A stretch of DNA of 64,000 nucleotides from NCBI GenBank assembly GCA_019634735.1, contig JAHCAT010000008.1, positions 62,001 to 126,000 of the forward strand. Direction: 5' to 3'. The DNA is from Lysobacterales bacterium (lineage in GTDB: Bacteria > Pseudomonadota > Gammaproteobacteria > Xanthomonadales > UBA2363). Below the pieces are notes generated by a model. That model made no database searches, was not told where the DNA came from, and saw only the letters and a program-made list of their open reading frames with translations. The translations under genes and the position numbers were made by a program. How positions within the stretch are numbered: position 1 is the stretch's first letter; each line of letters opens with the position of its first letter. This document shows positions 36,091-45,617 of this stretch, piece by piece.

Positions 36091-38322
36091 TTGGAATCGC
36101 CGTCACAAAGTCGAGCTAATGCCGGGGGCGATCCGGGCGGCACACCCGCGACGCTGAGCGTCGCCCTGCCGCTGCCCTTGCCGCAGACCTTCGACTACGC
36201 CTGGCCGACCGGCCCGCACGCGGCGCCGCGCCCGGGCTGCCGGGTTCGCGTCGAGTTCGGGCGGGGCCAGGCGGTCGGCGTGGTGGTCGCGGTCGGCGCT
36301 GGCGACTCGCAGCGCGCGCTGAAGCCGGTCGACGCCGTCATCGACGACGAGCCGCTGTTCGATGCCGAGCTGTGGCGCACCCTGCAGTGGGCCGCCGCCT
36401 ACTACCACCACCCGCTGGGGGAGGTCCTGGCCGCAGCCTTGCCGGCCCTGCTGCGTGCTGGCGCGCCGGTGCCCGCCCTCGACCTGCCCGGCCTGGCGCT
36501 CACCCCGCCTGGCGCAGACGCCCTGGCCGGGGACCGGCTGCGGCCGGGGCCGGGGCGCACCCTGCTGGCGCGCCTGCGGGACGGTCCGCTGAGCCTGGCG
36601 CGGGTGCGCGAGGAGCTGGGCACACCGGCGCGTGCAGCCGCCCAGCGCCTGCTCCGCAAGGGCTGGCTGCAAGCCTGCCGAGTGGCGTTTTCCGAGGGCC
36701 GCGGACCGGTCGTGGAGGCGCCACCCAGTTCGTCCGCGCAAGCGCAGGTGCTGGCGGCGCTGGCCGATGCCGAAGGCGCACGCGCCCACCTGCTGGAGGG
36801 CGTCACCGGCAGCGGCAAGACCGAGATCTACCTGGGCCTGGCCGCCCAGGCGCTGGCGCAGGGCCGGCAGGTGCTGATCCTGGTGCCGGAGATCGGCCTG
36901 ACGCCGCTCGCGCTGCGCCGCTTCCGCGAACGTCTTCCCGGCCCGGTCCAGGCCCTGCACTCGGGCCTTTCCGACCGGGAGCGGGCGCAGACCTGGGCCC
37001 TGGCCCGCAGCGGCGCGCCCTGCGTGGTGCTGGGCACCCGCTCGGCGGTGTTCACGCCACTGCCGCGCGCAGGGCTGATCGTCGTCGACGAGGAGCACGA
37101 CGGTTCCTACAAGCAGGCCGATGGCTTCCGCTACCACGCCCGCGACCTGGCACTGGTGCGCGGCAAGGCGCTGGGCGTGCCGGTGCTGCTGGGCTCGGCG
37201 ACCCCGTCGCTGGAGACGCTGGCCCTGGCTGCCGACGGCAGGATCGGCCACCTGCACCTGCCCGCCCGCGCCGGCGGCGCCCGGCCGCCGGCCATCGAGC
37301 TGGTCGACCTGCGCGCCGCCCATGCCTCCGATGGCCTGTCGAACCGGGCGCTGGCCGCGATCGGCCAGACGCTGGAGCGCGGCGAGCAGGTGCTGGTGTT
37401 CCGGAACCGGCGCGGCTGGTCGCCGGTGCTGGCCTGCGCCGCCTGTACCTGGAAGGCCGACTGTCCCGGCTGCGACCGTCCAATGACCCTGCATCGTGGC
37501 CAGGGCCTGCTCGCCTGCCACCACTGCGGCCGCCGGCAACGGCTGCCGGCACGGTGCCCGTCCTGCGGCAGCACCGCGCTGGACCCGCGCGGCGTCGGCA
37601 CCGAACGGCTGGCTGCGGCGCTGGCGGAGCGCTGGCCAGGCCATCGGGTACTGCGCATCGATCGCGACAGCACTGCCGGCGTCGGGCGCCTGGACCGCCT
37701 GCTCGACGAAGTCGAGCGCGGCGGGCCGGCGATCCTGGTAGGCACCCAGTTGCTGGCCAAGGGCCATGACTGGCCGATGCTCACGCAAGTGGTGGTGGTC
37801 GATGGCGACGGGGGTCTGTACAGCGCCGACTTTCGGGCACCCGAGCGGATGGCGCAATTGCTGACCCAGGTCGCCGGCCGCGCCGGGCGCGGCGAGCGGC
37901 CCGGCCGGGTTCTGGTGCAGACCCGGCTGCCCGGACATCCGTTCTGGCGGGACTGGCTGGGCGGCGGCTATGCCACGGTGGCGCAGGCGCAGCTGCGCGA
38001 GCGCCGCGACTGCCGCCTGCCGCCGTTCCGGTTCCAGGCGCTGCTCGCGGCAGAGGCGACCGCACCGGCCGCGCTCGCGGACTTCTTCGATGCCGTGCGC
38101 GCGCTGCCTGACCCGGCCGGCACCGAGGTCGAGCGCATCGGCCCGCTGCCCGCGCCGATGCCGCGACGCGCCGGCCACCATCGCATGCAGCTGATCCTGG
38201 AAGCCGACCGCCGGGCGCCGCTGCACGCGCTGCTGGATGCCTGGATGGGGCGCATCGGTTCGCTGCGCCCGGCCCGGCGCGTGCGCTGGTCGCTCGATGT
38301 CGATCCGCAGGACGCCGGCTGA
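36091..38322 (+). CDS. priA: primosomal protein N', PriA helicase
   Basis: Replication-restart helicase of 743 residues. It has an N-terminal DNA-binding domain (LPLPLPQTFDYAWP), Walker A GVTGSGKTEIYL near residue 237, and DEEH Walker B (VVDEEHDGSYKQ). Eight zinc cysteines lie in CAACTWKADCPGC and CHHCGRRQRLPARCPSC, and VGTQLLAKGHDWP is helicase motif V-like. It rebuilds the replication fork at stalled sites. It begins with TTG at 36091, with AGGGGCGG upstream; no ATG lies nearer the conserved start. DnaA boxes precede it. Confidence 0.95.
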   Translation: MESPSQSRANAGGDPGGTPATLSVALPLPLPQTFDYAWPTGPHAAPRPGCRVRVEFGRGQAVGVVVAVGAGDSQRALKPVDAVIDDEPLFDAELWRTLQWAAAYYHHPLGEVLAAALPALLRAGAPVPALDLPGLALTPPGADALAGDRLRPGPGRTLLARLRDGPLSLARVREELGTPARAAAQRLLRKGWLQACRVAFSEGRGPVVEAPPSSSAQAQVLAALADAEGARAHLLEGVTGSGKTEIYLGLAAQALAQGRQVLILVPEIGLTPLALRRFRERLPGPVQALHSGLSDRERAQTWALARSGAPCVVLGTRSAVFTPLPRAGLIVVDEEHDGSYKQADGFRYHARDLALVRGKALGVPVLLGSATPSLETLALAADGRIGHLHLPARAGGARPPAIELVDLRAAHASDGLSNRALAAIGQTLERGEQVLVFRNRRGWSPVLACAACTWKADCPGCDRPMTLHRGQGLLACHHCGRRQRLPARCPSCGSTALDPRGVGTERLAAALAERWPGHRVLRIDRDSTAGVGRLDRLLDEVERGGPAILVGTQLLAKGHDWPMLTQVVVVDGDGGLYSADFRAPERMAQLLTQVAGRAGRGERPGRVLVQTRLPGHPFWRDWLGGGYATVAQAQLRERRDCRLPPFRFQALLAAEATAPAALADFFDAVRALPDPAGTEVERIGPLPAPMPRRAGHHRMQLILEADRRAPLHALLDAWMGRIGSLRPARRVRWSLDVDPQDAG

Positions 38323-38415
38323 GGGAAAGTGTGCGCCTGGTACCGCCAGCGCGACGGGTCATGCCGCCGTAGCTCGCCTCCCGGCGATCACAGGCGCACC
38401 CGCTTCGAACAACCG

Positions 38416-38460
38416 CCCTCTCCCCCGGCCCCTCTCCCGCGCCGCGGGAGAGGGGAGCGG
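38416..38460 (+). repeat. palindromic repeat copy
   Basis: CCCTCTCCCCCGGCCCC, then a CTCCCGCG/CGCGGGAG hairpin and GGGGAG. A divergent member of the dispersed family, located between priA and rpoH. Confidence 0.6.
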
Positions 38461-38525
38461 ATCGCGCTCCGCTTTCCGAATTCCGAATCCCGGGTCCCGA
38501 GTCCCGGGACCCGGGCCCCGGCTCC

Positions 38526-39401
<876 letters not shown>

Positions 39402-39412
39402 GGGCCGGGAGC

Positions 39413-39439
39413 TTAGCACTCGCGCCCTTGGAGTGCTAA
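39413..39439. promoter_or_regulatory. CIRCE operator (HrcA site) of rpoH
   Basis: TTAGCACTC-N9-GAGTGCTAA matches the CIRCE consensus exactly, on both arms, with the standard nine-base spacer. It ends 11 bases before the rpoH start codon, so it would lie in the leader or overlap the promoter. Confidence 0.9.
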
Positions 39440-39618
39440 GGGCTGGCCGAGTTCCGTTCAGCTCGCAGGATGCGGCCTTGGCTTTGCATTTCAATGGCTT
39501 GGGTAACGAACGCGGCCCTGGCGGGACGCCGGCTGCGGCTACCGGCAGCGCCGGTGCGGCGGCCCGAAGGGGCTGGACGTCGACACCGCCCGGCCCCGGC
39601 GACGCCGCCAGTGGCAGA

Positions 39619-40203
39619 TCAGGCTTCCCTGGCCAGATCCACCCATTTGCTGACCGGTTCCGGCCGGTGCGCCGCCAGCTCGTCAAGCAGGGCATCGAGC
39701 TCGGTGCCGACCATCAGCAGGCGCCGGTGCACCGGTCGCACGAAGCCACGCGCGACCGCCTGGTCGGCCCAGGTCACCAATGGCGCGTAGTAGCCGTCGA
39801 CATCGAGCAGCCCGCAGGGCTTGCCGTGCAGCCCGAGCTGCGCCCAGGTCAGGATCTCGAACAGTTCGTCGAGCGTGCCGAAGCCGCCGGGCAGCGCGAT
39901 GAAGGCATCGGCCAGCTCGGCCATGCGTGCCTTGCGGGCATGCATGGAATCGACCACCTCCAGCCGCGCCAGGCCCAGGTGGGCGACCTCGGCATCGACC
40001 AGGCGCTGCGGGATCACGCCGACCACCTCGCCGCCGGCCGCCAGTGCGGCGTCGGCAAGCAGCCCCATCAGGCCGACCCGTCCACCGCCGTAGACCAGGG
40101 TCAGGCCCCGGGCGGCAAGGGCGCGGCCCACGGACTGCGCCAGCCCGGCATAGGCCGGGCGGTCGCCGGCGCTGGAGCCGCAATAGATGCACACGCTTCG
40201 CAT
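39619..40203 (-). CDS. LOG family nucleotide phosphoribohydrolase
   Basis: Lysine-decarboxylase-like Rossmann protein of 194 residues of the LOG/TIGR00730 type. The catalytic motif reads [12 protein letters not shown], and [11 protein letters not shown] binds the nucleotide. Such enzymes release the base from cytokinin riboside 5'-monophosphates or AMP. The physiological substrate in bacteria is usually unknown. The gene stands alone. Confidence 0.88.
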   Translation of the reverse strand: MRSVCIYCGSSAGDRPAYAGLAQSVGRALAARGLTLVYGGGRVGLMGLLADAALAAGGEVVGVIPQRLVDAEVAHLGLARLEVVDSMHARKARMAELADAFIALPGGFGTLDELFEILTWAQLGLHGKPCGLLDVDGYYAPLVTWADQAVARGFVRPVHRRLLMVGTELDALLDELAAHRPEPVSKWVDLAREA

Positions 40204-40489
40204 CGGCGGATTCTAGCCCGGATGCTTCATGAGGCCGCTACTGCGGCCACCGGCCTCCGCGTCCGGGCGCGGTCCGGGCACGCTGGCCAGTTCGACGTGA
40301 TGTCGGCCAGGCCTTCACCAGCCAGGGGTCCGCTGCCCGCACCGCGACGCGATCTCGACGGCCCCGCTTCGCGCCCGCCCGAGATATCAGGACCAGCTGT
40401 CACGGTCGGGGCGCCGGGATCGCCCCACCGGCCTGGCGCGCCCGCCGGGGCTGGCACCGCGGTGACGCCAGACCGCGCGCAGTGGCGGT

Positions 40490-41887
40490 TCAGTCCGCCG
40501 GCGGCGCGGGCGGCGTGCCGGCGCCGAGCCCGGCCAGCAGCGCTTCACGGCAAAGCTTGCCGGTCTCGTTGCGCGGCAGGCAGGCGAAGCGGTGCAGGCG
40601 TCGCGGCAGGAACACCGGGTCCAGGCTGCCGCGCAGCTCGGCCAGCACGGTGGCGTCGCTGACCGCGCCGGCCACCACCGCCGCCTCGATCCGGCACACG
40701 CCGGAGGCGTCGGCCTGCGCCGCCTGGAAGACGATCGCGTCCTCGATCCCGGGGATCGCCAGCAGGCGGCGGGTGATGTCGCCCAGCGAGGCTCGCTTGC
40801 CGGCGATCTCGATCATGTCCTGGCAACGGCCGACCACCTCGAAGCGGCCGTCGGCCGCGAAGCGCAGATGGTCCTGCAGCAGCACCGCCTCGGACAGCCA
40901 GGGCGCTTGCACCCGGGTACCGGCCTCGCAGGAACTGAGATGCAGCCCGGGATAGGGCTGCCAGAGCGGATCGGCGGTGGGCCGCCGATGGCCGATCACG
41001 CACGTCTCGGTGGAGCCGAACATCTCGACCAGGGGCGCCGCGAAGACCTCCTCCGCGCGACGCGCCAGCGCCGGGTCCAGCGGCGCGGTCGCCGACACCA
41101 GCGCGGCCACCGGGGGAAAGGCAATCCCCGCACCGACCAGGGCGCGCAGGTGCACCGGCGTCGTCACCAGCAGGCGGGGCGCCGGCAGGTCGGCCAGCGC
41201 CTGCGCCAGGTCCTGCGGGAACAGGGGCCGCTCGACGGCCACCGCGGCGTCGCCCAGTACCGGCAGCAGCACGCAGGTCTCCATCCCGTACATGTGCTGG
41301 GAGGGCACCGTGGCGAGCAGGTTGAAGGCCGCCCCGGGCGCCGAGCCGATCGAGCGCAGCAGGGCATCGTTGCGGCGGGTGGTGCCGGCGAAGGCGCCCC
41401 AGGTCTTGGGGTTTGCGCGCGGCCGACCGGTCGACCCGGAGGTGAAGCCGATCGCCACGACCCGGTCCAGCGGGATGCCGGGCAGTCCGGCCGGTTCGGC
41501 GCTGGCCGACCCGGCCATGGCGCAGGCCGCAGCGACGTCGGCGTCGTCGATGATCGCGGCGGGCGCCCAGTCGGCGGTGATCTCGGCGACCACTTTCTCG
41601 GTGCGCGCCGGCGGCAACAGCGTGGTCCGACCGCTCAGCAGGGCGGCACAGAACGCGACCAGGAAATGGCCGCGATCCTCGCAAAGGTTGATGAGGCTGG
41701 GCGCGGGCGGCAGCCGCTCGGCCAGCGCCAGCGCCCGGGCCAGGAACTGCCCGGCCGGCAAGGCCCGGCCGCGCCGATACAGCACCGGCCGGCCGGCATC
41801 GCCGGACAGCGCCGGGGGACCGCTGCCCGCTCCGGCGTCGTCGGGCCAGGCGTTGTGCCCGGCGACAGCGGAGCCCGACCCGCTCAC
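40490..41887 (-). CDS. orphan acyl-AMP ligase
   Basis: Adenylate-forming enzyme of 465 residues. P-loop FTSGSTGRPRANPKTW, LVEMFGSTETCVIGHRR, and the hinge and C-terminal subdomain (DMIEIAGKRASLGDITRRL ... RNETGKLCRE with catalytic lysine) are all present. Size and sequence style recall acyl- or aryl-CoA ligases of aryl-polyene/xanthomonadin clusters, but no polyene genes flank it, so the acid it activates is unknown. It begins with GTG at 41887 and ends before a gap of 286 bp. The upstream topA gene is 32 bases away on the same strand. Confidence 0.76.
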   Translation of the reverse strand: MSGSGSAVAGHNAWPDDAGAGSGPPALSGDAGRPVLYRRGRALPAGQFLARALALAERLPPAPSLINLCEDRGHFLVAFCAALLSGRTTLLPPARTEKVVAEITADWAPAAIIDDADVAAACAMAGSASAEPAGLPGIPLDRVVAIGFTSGSTGRPRANPKTWGAFAGTTRRNDALLRSIGSAPGAAFNLLATVPSQHMYGMETCVLLPVLGDAAVAVERPLFPQDLAQALADLPAPRLLVTTPVHLRALVGAGIAFPPVAALVSATAPLDPALARRAEEVFAAPLVEMFGSTETCVIGHRRPTADPLWQPYPGLHLSSCEAGTRVQAPWLSEAVLLQDHLRFAADGRFEVVGRCQDMIEIAGKRASLGDITRRLLAIPGIEDAIVFQAAQADASGVCRIEAAVVAGAVSDATVLAELRGSLDPVFLPRRLHRFACLPRNETGKLCREALLAGLGAGTPPAPPAD

Positions 41888-41919
41888 GACGACCTCGGGG
41901 CGAGCAAGCGCAGCCGCCC

Positions 41920-44532
41920 TCAGCCGGCGTCGCCGGTGCCGGCGCGCTTGCCGACCGCCTTCCCGGCCGCTGCGGCCTTGGCCGCAGGCGCCTTGGCTGC
42001 GCGCTTGCCCACGGTCTTCTTGGCGGCCTTGCCGGCCGCCGTCTTGGTGGCCTTCTTGGCCGCGGTCTTCTTGGCCGCGGTCTTCTTGCCCGCGGTCTTC
42101 TTGGCCGCAGCCTTCCGGGCGGGCGCCTTCTTCGCCGGTGCCGCGCCGTCCGCGGCCTTCCTGGCGGCCGGCTTGCGCCCGGCCGGCGCCTTGCGCGCCG
42201 CGCCGCGCTTCTTGACCGGCTTGCCCTTCTCGGCGAGCAGCGCGCGCGCCTGCTCCAGGGTGAAGGTTTCCGGTTCGACGTTCTTAGGCAGACTGGCCAG
42301 CACGCTGCCATCGGTGGCGAAGGGCCCGAAGCGACCGCGCAGGATCTGCACGGCGCCGTCCTCGAAGCTGGCGATGACGCGGTTGGCGATCGCCTCCTCC
42401 TTCAGCTTCAGCAACTCGAGGCCGCGCGCCAGCTCGATCTCGTGCGGGTCGTCCTCCTTGCGCAGCGAGGCGTAGGTGGTGCCGCGCTTGACGAAGGGGC
42501 CGAAGCGGCCGATCCCGACGGTGATCTCGGTGCCGTCGGCATCTGTGCCCAGGCTGCGCGGCAGCCGGAACAGCGCCAAGGCCTGTTCGAGGTCGATGGT
42601 GTGGATGCTCTGGCCGCTGCGCAACGAGGCGAACTTCGGCGGCTCCTCCTCCTCGCGCTGGCCGATCTGGGCGAACGGCCCGTAGCGGCCCAGGCGGACG
42701 CTGACCTGACGGCCGCTGGCGGGGTCGCTGCCCAGCACGCGCGCGCCGGTGGCCTCGGCGCGGTCGACGGTCTCGGCCTTCTCGGCGACGCGCGCCTTGA
42801 ACGGCTGCCAGAAGCGCTCCAGCAGCGGCACCCAGTCCTCCTCGCCGCGCGAGATGGCGTCCAGCTCGTCCTCCAGGCGCGCGGTGAATTCGTAGTCCAC
42901 GTAGGTGTCGAAGTGCCCGGCCAGGAACTTGGCCACCGCGCGGCCGACGTCGGTGGGCCGGAAACGGCGGCTGTCCAGGTAGACGTACTCGCGCGACAGC
43001 AGGGTCTGGATGATCGAGGCATAGGTCGACGGCCGGCCGATGCCGTACTCCTCGAGCGCCTTGACCAGGGACGCCTCGGAGAAGCGCGGCGGCGGCTCGG
43101 TGAAGTGCTGGTCGGCGACGATCGCGTGGCAGGGCACCAGCTCGCCTTCGCGCAGCGCCGGCAGGCGCCGGCCCTCGTCGTCGTCGTCCTGACTGCGGCT
43201 GTCCTTGCCCTCCTCGTAGACGGTCAGGAAGCCTGGGTCGGCGATCGTGGTGCCGGTGGCGCGGAAGCCGCTGTCGGGACCGCAGGCCAGCTCGACGGCG
43301 ACGGTGTCCAGCAGCGCCGGCTTCATCTGGCAGGCGACCGTGCGCTTCCAGATCAGCTCGTAGAGGCGGAACTGCTCGTCGCTGAGAAAGGCGCGCACGC
43401 TCTCGGGGCGGCGCGCCGCCGAGGTCGGCCGGATCGCCTCGTGCGCTTCCTGGGCGTTCTTGGACTTGGTGCGGTAGACCTGCGCCGCCGGCGGCAGCAG
43501 GTCGGCGCCGTACTGGCGCGCGATGACCTCGCGCAACTCGCCCAGCGCATCGCCGGACAGGCTGGTCGAGTCGGTACGCATGTAGGTGATCAGGCCCTGC
43601 ACGCCCTCGGCGCCGATCGCCATGCCTTCGTACAGCTGCTGGGCCAGGCGCATGGTCCGGCTGGTCGCGTAGCCGAGCTTGCGGGCCGCCTCCTGCTGCA
43701 GGGTCGAGGTGATGAACGGCGGCGCCGGGCGGCGCTGGCGCTGCTTGCGGTTGACCTCGGTGACGCGCAGCATGCCGACGCCGTCGGCCGGCCGCCCCTG
43801 TGCCGCCGCCGCGGCCTCCAGCCGCGACCGCGCCGCTTCCGCACCGACGCCCTCGACCAGGTCGAACTGCTCGAACTTGCGGCCGTCCAGGCGCACCAGG
43901 CGCGCCTGGAAGGCGACCCCGGCCTGGCTGAGGTTGGCGGCCACGGTCCAGTACTCGCGGGCGACGAAGGCCTCGATCTCCTCCTCGCGCTCGACGATCA
44001 TGCGCAGCGCCGGCGACTGCACACGGCCCGCCGACAGGCGCGGACCGACCTTGCGCCAGAGCAGGGGCGACAGGGTGAAGCCGACCAGGTGGTCGAGCGC
44101 GCGGCGCGCCTGCTGGGCGTTGACCAGGTCCATCGACACCTGGCGCGGATGCGCGACCGCTTCCAGGATCGCCTTCGGGGTGATCTCCGAGAACACCACC
44201 CGGTGGATGTCGCGGCCCTCGAGCAGGCCGCGTTCGCGCAGCACCTCCAGGATGTGCCAGGAGATCGACTCGCCTTCGCGGTCGAGGTCGGTCGCCAGGT
44301 ACAGGGCCTTCGCCTTGCCGGCCGCCTTGGCGATCGCGTCGACCCGCTTGCGGCTGTCCTCGTCGACCTCGTAACGCATCGCGAAGCCGTGTTCGGGATC
44401 GACCGCGCCCTCCTTGGCGAGCAGATCGCGGATATGGCCGTACGAGGCAAGGACTTCGAAGTCCTTGCCCAGGTACTTGTTGATGGTCTTCGCCTTGGCA
44501 GGCGACTCGACGATGAGCAGGTTCTTGGCCAT
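41920..44532 (-). CDS. topA: DNA topoisomerase I
   Basis: Type IA topoisomerase of 870 residues that relaxes negative supercoils. It has an N-terminal Toprim domain (LLIVESPAKAKTINKYLG; ATDLDREGESISWH), catalytic Tyr317 in TYMRTDSTSLS, and GRPSTYASIIQTL. The C-terminal half has repeats of the GRFGPFATDGS type instead of four-cysteine zinc fingers. The final ~95 residues are almost only Lys and Ala, like histone H1 tails (KKAPARKAAAKKTAGKKTAA). GGAGAAG precedes the ATG. A 30-bp alternating pyrimidine-purine tract lies 51 bases upstream. Confidence 0.97.
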   Translation of the reverse strand: MAKNLLIVESPAKAKTINKYLGKDFEVLASYGHIRDLLAKEGAVDPEHGFAMRYEVDEDSRKRVDAIAKAAGKAKALYLATDLDREGESISWHILEVLRERGLLEGRDIHRVVFSEITPKAILEAVAHPRQVSMDLVNAQQARRALDHLVGFTLSPLLWRKVGPRLSAGRVQSPALRMIVEREEEIEAFVAREYWTVAANLSQAGVAFQARLVRLDGRKFEQFDLVEGVGAEAARSRLEAAAAAQGRPADGVGMLRVTEVNRKQRQRRPAPPFITSTLQQEAARKLGYATSRTMRLAQQLYEGMAIGAEGVQGLITYMRTDSTSLSGDALGELREVIARQYGADLLPPAAQVYRTKSKNAQEAHEAIRPTSAARRPESVRAFLSDEQFRLYELIWKRTVACQMKPALLDTVAVELACGPDSGFRATGTTIADPGFLTVYEEGKDSRSQDDDDEGRRLPALREGELVPCHAIVADQHFTEPPPRFSEASLVKALEEYGIGRPSTYASIIQTLLSREYVYLDSRRFRPTDVGRAVAKFLAGHFDTYVDYEFTARLEDELDAISRGEEDWVPLLERFWQPFKARVAEKAETVDRAEATGARVLGSDPASGRQVSVRLGRYGPFAQIGQREEEEPPKFASLRSGQSIHTIDLEQALALFRLPRSLGTDADGTEITVGIGRFGPFVKRGTTYASLRKEDDPHEIELARGLELLKLKEEAIANRVIASFEDGAVQILRGRFGPFATDGSVLASLPKNVEPETFTLEQARALLAEKGKPVKKRGAARKAPAGRKPAARKAADGAAPAKKAPARKAAAKKTAGKKTAAKKTAAKKATKTAAGKAAKKTVGKRAAKAPAAKAAAAGKAVGKRAGTGDAG

Positions 44533-44582
44533 TCGCTTCTCCGGGCGTGCCGCGCCGCGCCGCCGAACGGACGCCGGCCCCT

Positions 44583-44612
44583 CGCGTGCGTACGTGCGCG
44601 CACGCGCATACG
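44583..44612. other. 30-bp alternating pyrimidine-purine tract
   Basis: Every base from 44583 to 44612 alternates pyrimidine and purine (for example CGTGCGTACGTGCGCGCACG within it), the type of sequence that adopts Z-DNA under negative supercoiling. It is 51 bp before the topA start codon. Confidence 0.7.
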
Positions 44613-44700
44613 GCCTAGTGTTCGCCCACGCTGCGGGCCGATGTCAAGCGGTGCCGAGGGGCGGGGGGTCGCCGGGCGTCGGCCCCGCCCCTGGCCGGGA

Positions 44701-44733
44701 CCGGAAGAAAAGAAGGCGACCACTGGGGTCGCC
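44701..44733 (-). terminator. rho-independent terminator downstream of pyrF
   Basis: On the minus strand GGCGACC-CCAGT-GGTCGCC is followed by TTCTTTTCTT. It lies about 145 bases past the pyrF stop. Confidence 0.75.
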
Positions 44734-44876
44734 CGAGAAGATCATGGAGATCGCTATGCAGGGCGCCATCGTCACCTGGCGCGGAGGCACTGTAACTTGA
44801 ATCGGCTTTCTTATGCAATACCTGCCGACAGTCCTGTAAGCTGTTGATTTTTAATGACTGCTTGCTGACCGCAGGC

Positions 44877-45617
44877 TCAGGCCCCGGGAAACAGCCCGGC
44901 GAGGGTCGCCTGGATCTGCGCGCAGGCCGCACGCGGGTCGGCGGCTTCCCGGATCGGCCGCCCCACGACGATGTGGTCGGCGCCGTTCAGGAAGGCCTGG
45001 CGGACGTCCACCGTGCGCTTCTGGTCGTCGTCGTTGACCACCGGCCGGATGCCCGGGCAGACCACCAGCAGGCGGGGGCCCAGCTCGGCGCGCAGCGCCG
45101 CGGCCTCCAGGCCGGAGGACACCACGCCGTCGCAACCGGCCGCCAGCGCCGCCCGGGCGCGGGACAGCACCAGGTCGTGCGGTTCGCAGGCGAAACCCAG
45201 CTCGTCCAGGTCGTGGCGGTCCAGGCTGGTCAGGGCGGTGACCGCCAGCAGCTTGAGGTCGCCCTTGTTGGCGACCGCGGCCCGCACCATGCCGTCGTTG
45301 CCGTGGATGGTGCAGAAGGTCGCCGGGTGCCGCGCCATGCCGCGCACCGCCGAGGCGACCGTGGCCGGCACGTCGAAGAACTTGAGGTCGACGAACACCT
45401 TCTTGCCGCGCTCGTGCAGGGTGCGCAGCAGCGGGAAGAAGTCGCCGCCGGCCAGCAGCTCCATGCCGATCTTGTAGAAGGTGCCGTGCTCGCCGAGCAG
45501 GTCGACCAGTTCCAGCGCCTCGCTCGCCCCGGGCACGTCCAGGGCGACGATCAGGCGGTCGGCCGCGGCGATCGGCTTGTCCGAGAGCCAGGTGTCTTTG
45601 TCGGCGGCCGCGCTCAT
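44877..45617 (-). CDS. pyrF: orotidine 5'-phosphate decarboxylase
   Basis: PyrF of 246 residues, which converts OMP to UMP, the last step of de novo pyrimidine synthesis. The catalytic motif FVDLKFFDVPATVASAV (Asp-x-Lys-xx-Asp) and RPIREAADP near the end are conserved. Its ATG overlaps the stop of the acid phosphatase gene by four bases (ATGA), so translation is coupled; that gene may supply nucleosides from outside. A terminator follows 144 bases on. Confidence 0.96.
   Translation of the reverse strand: MSAAADKDTWLSDKPIAAADRLIVALDVPGASEALELVDLLGEHGTFYKIGMELLAGGDFFPLLRTLHERGKKVFVDLKFFDVPATVASAVRGMARHPATFCTIHGNDGMVRAAVANKGDLKLLAVTALTSLDRHDLDELGFACEPHDLVLSRARAALAAGCDGVVSSGLEAAALRAELGPRLLVVCPGIRPVVNDDDQKRTVDVRQAFLNGADHIVVGRPIREAADPRAACAQIQATLAGLFPGA

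Larger units (their letters stand above)
44533..44876. other. intergenic region between pyrF and topA
   Basis: Holds an alternating tract (44583-44612), a minus-strand terminator (44733-44701), and an A/T-richer part (44790-44865) that could contain promoters. No gene seen; a short noncoding RNA is possible. Confidence 0.55.
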
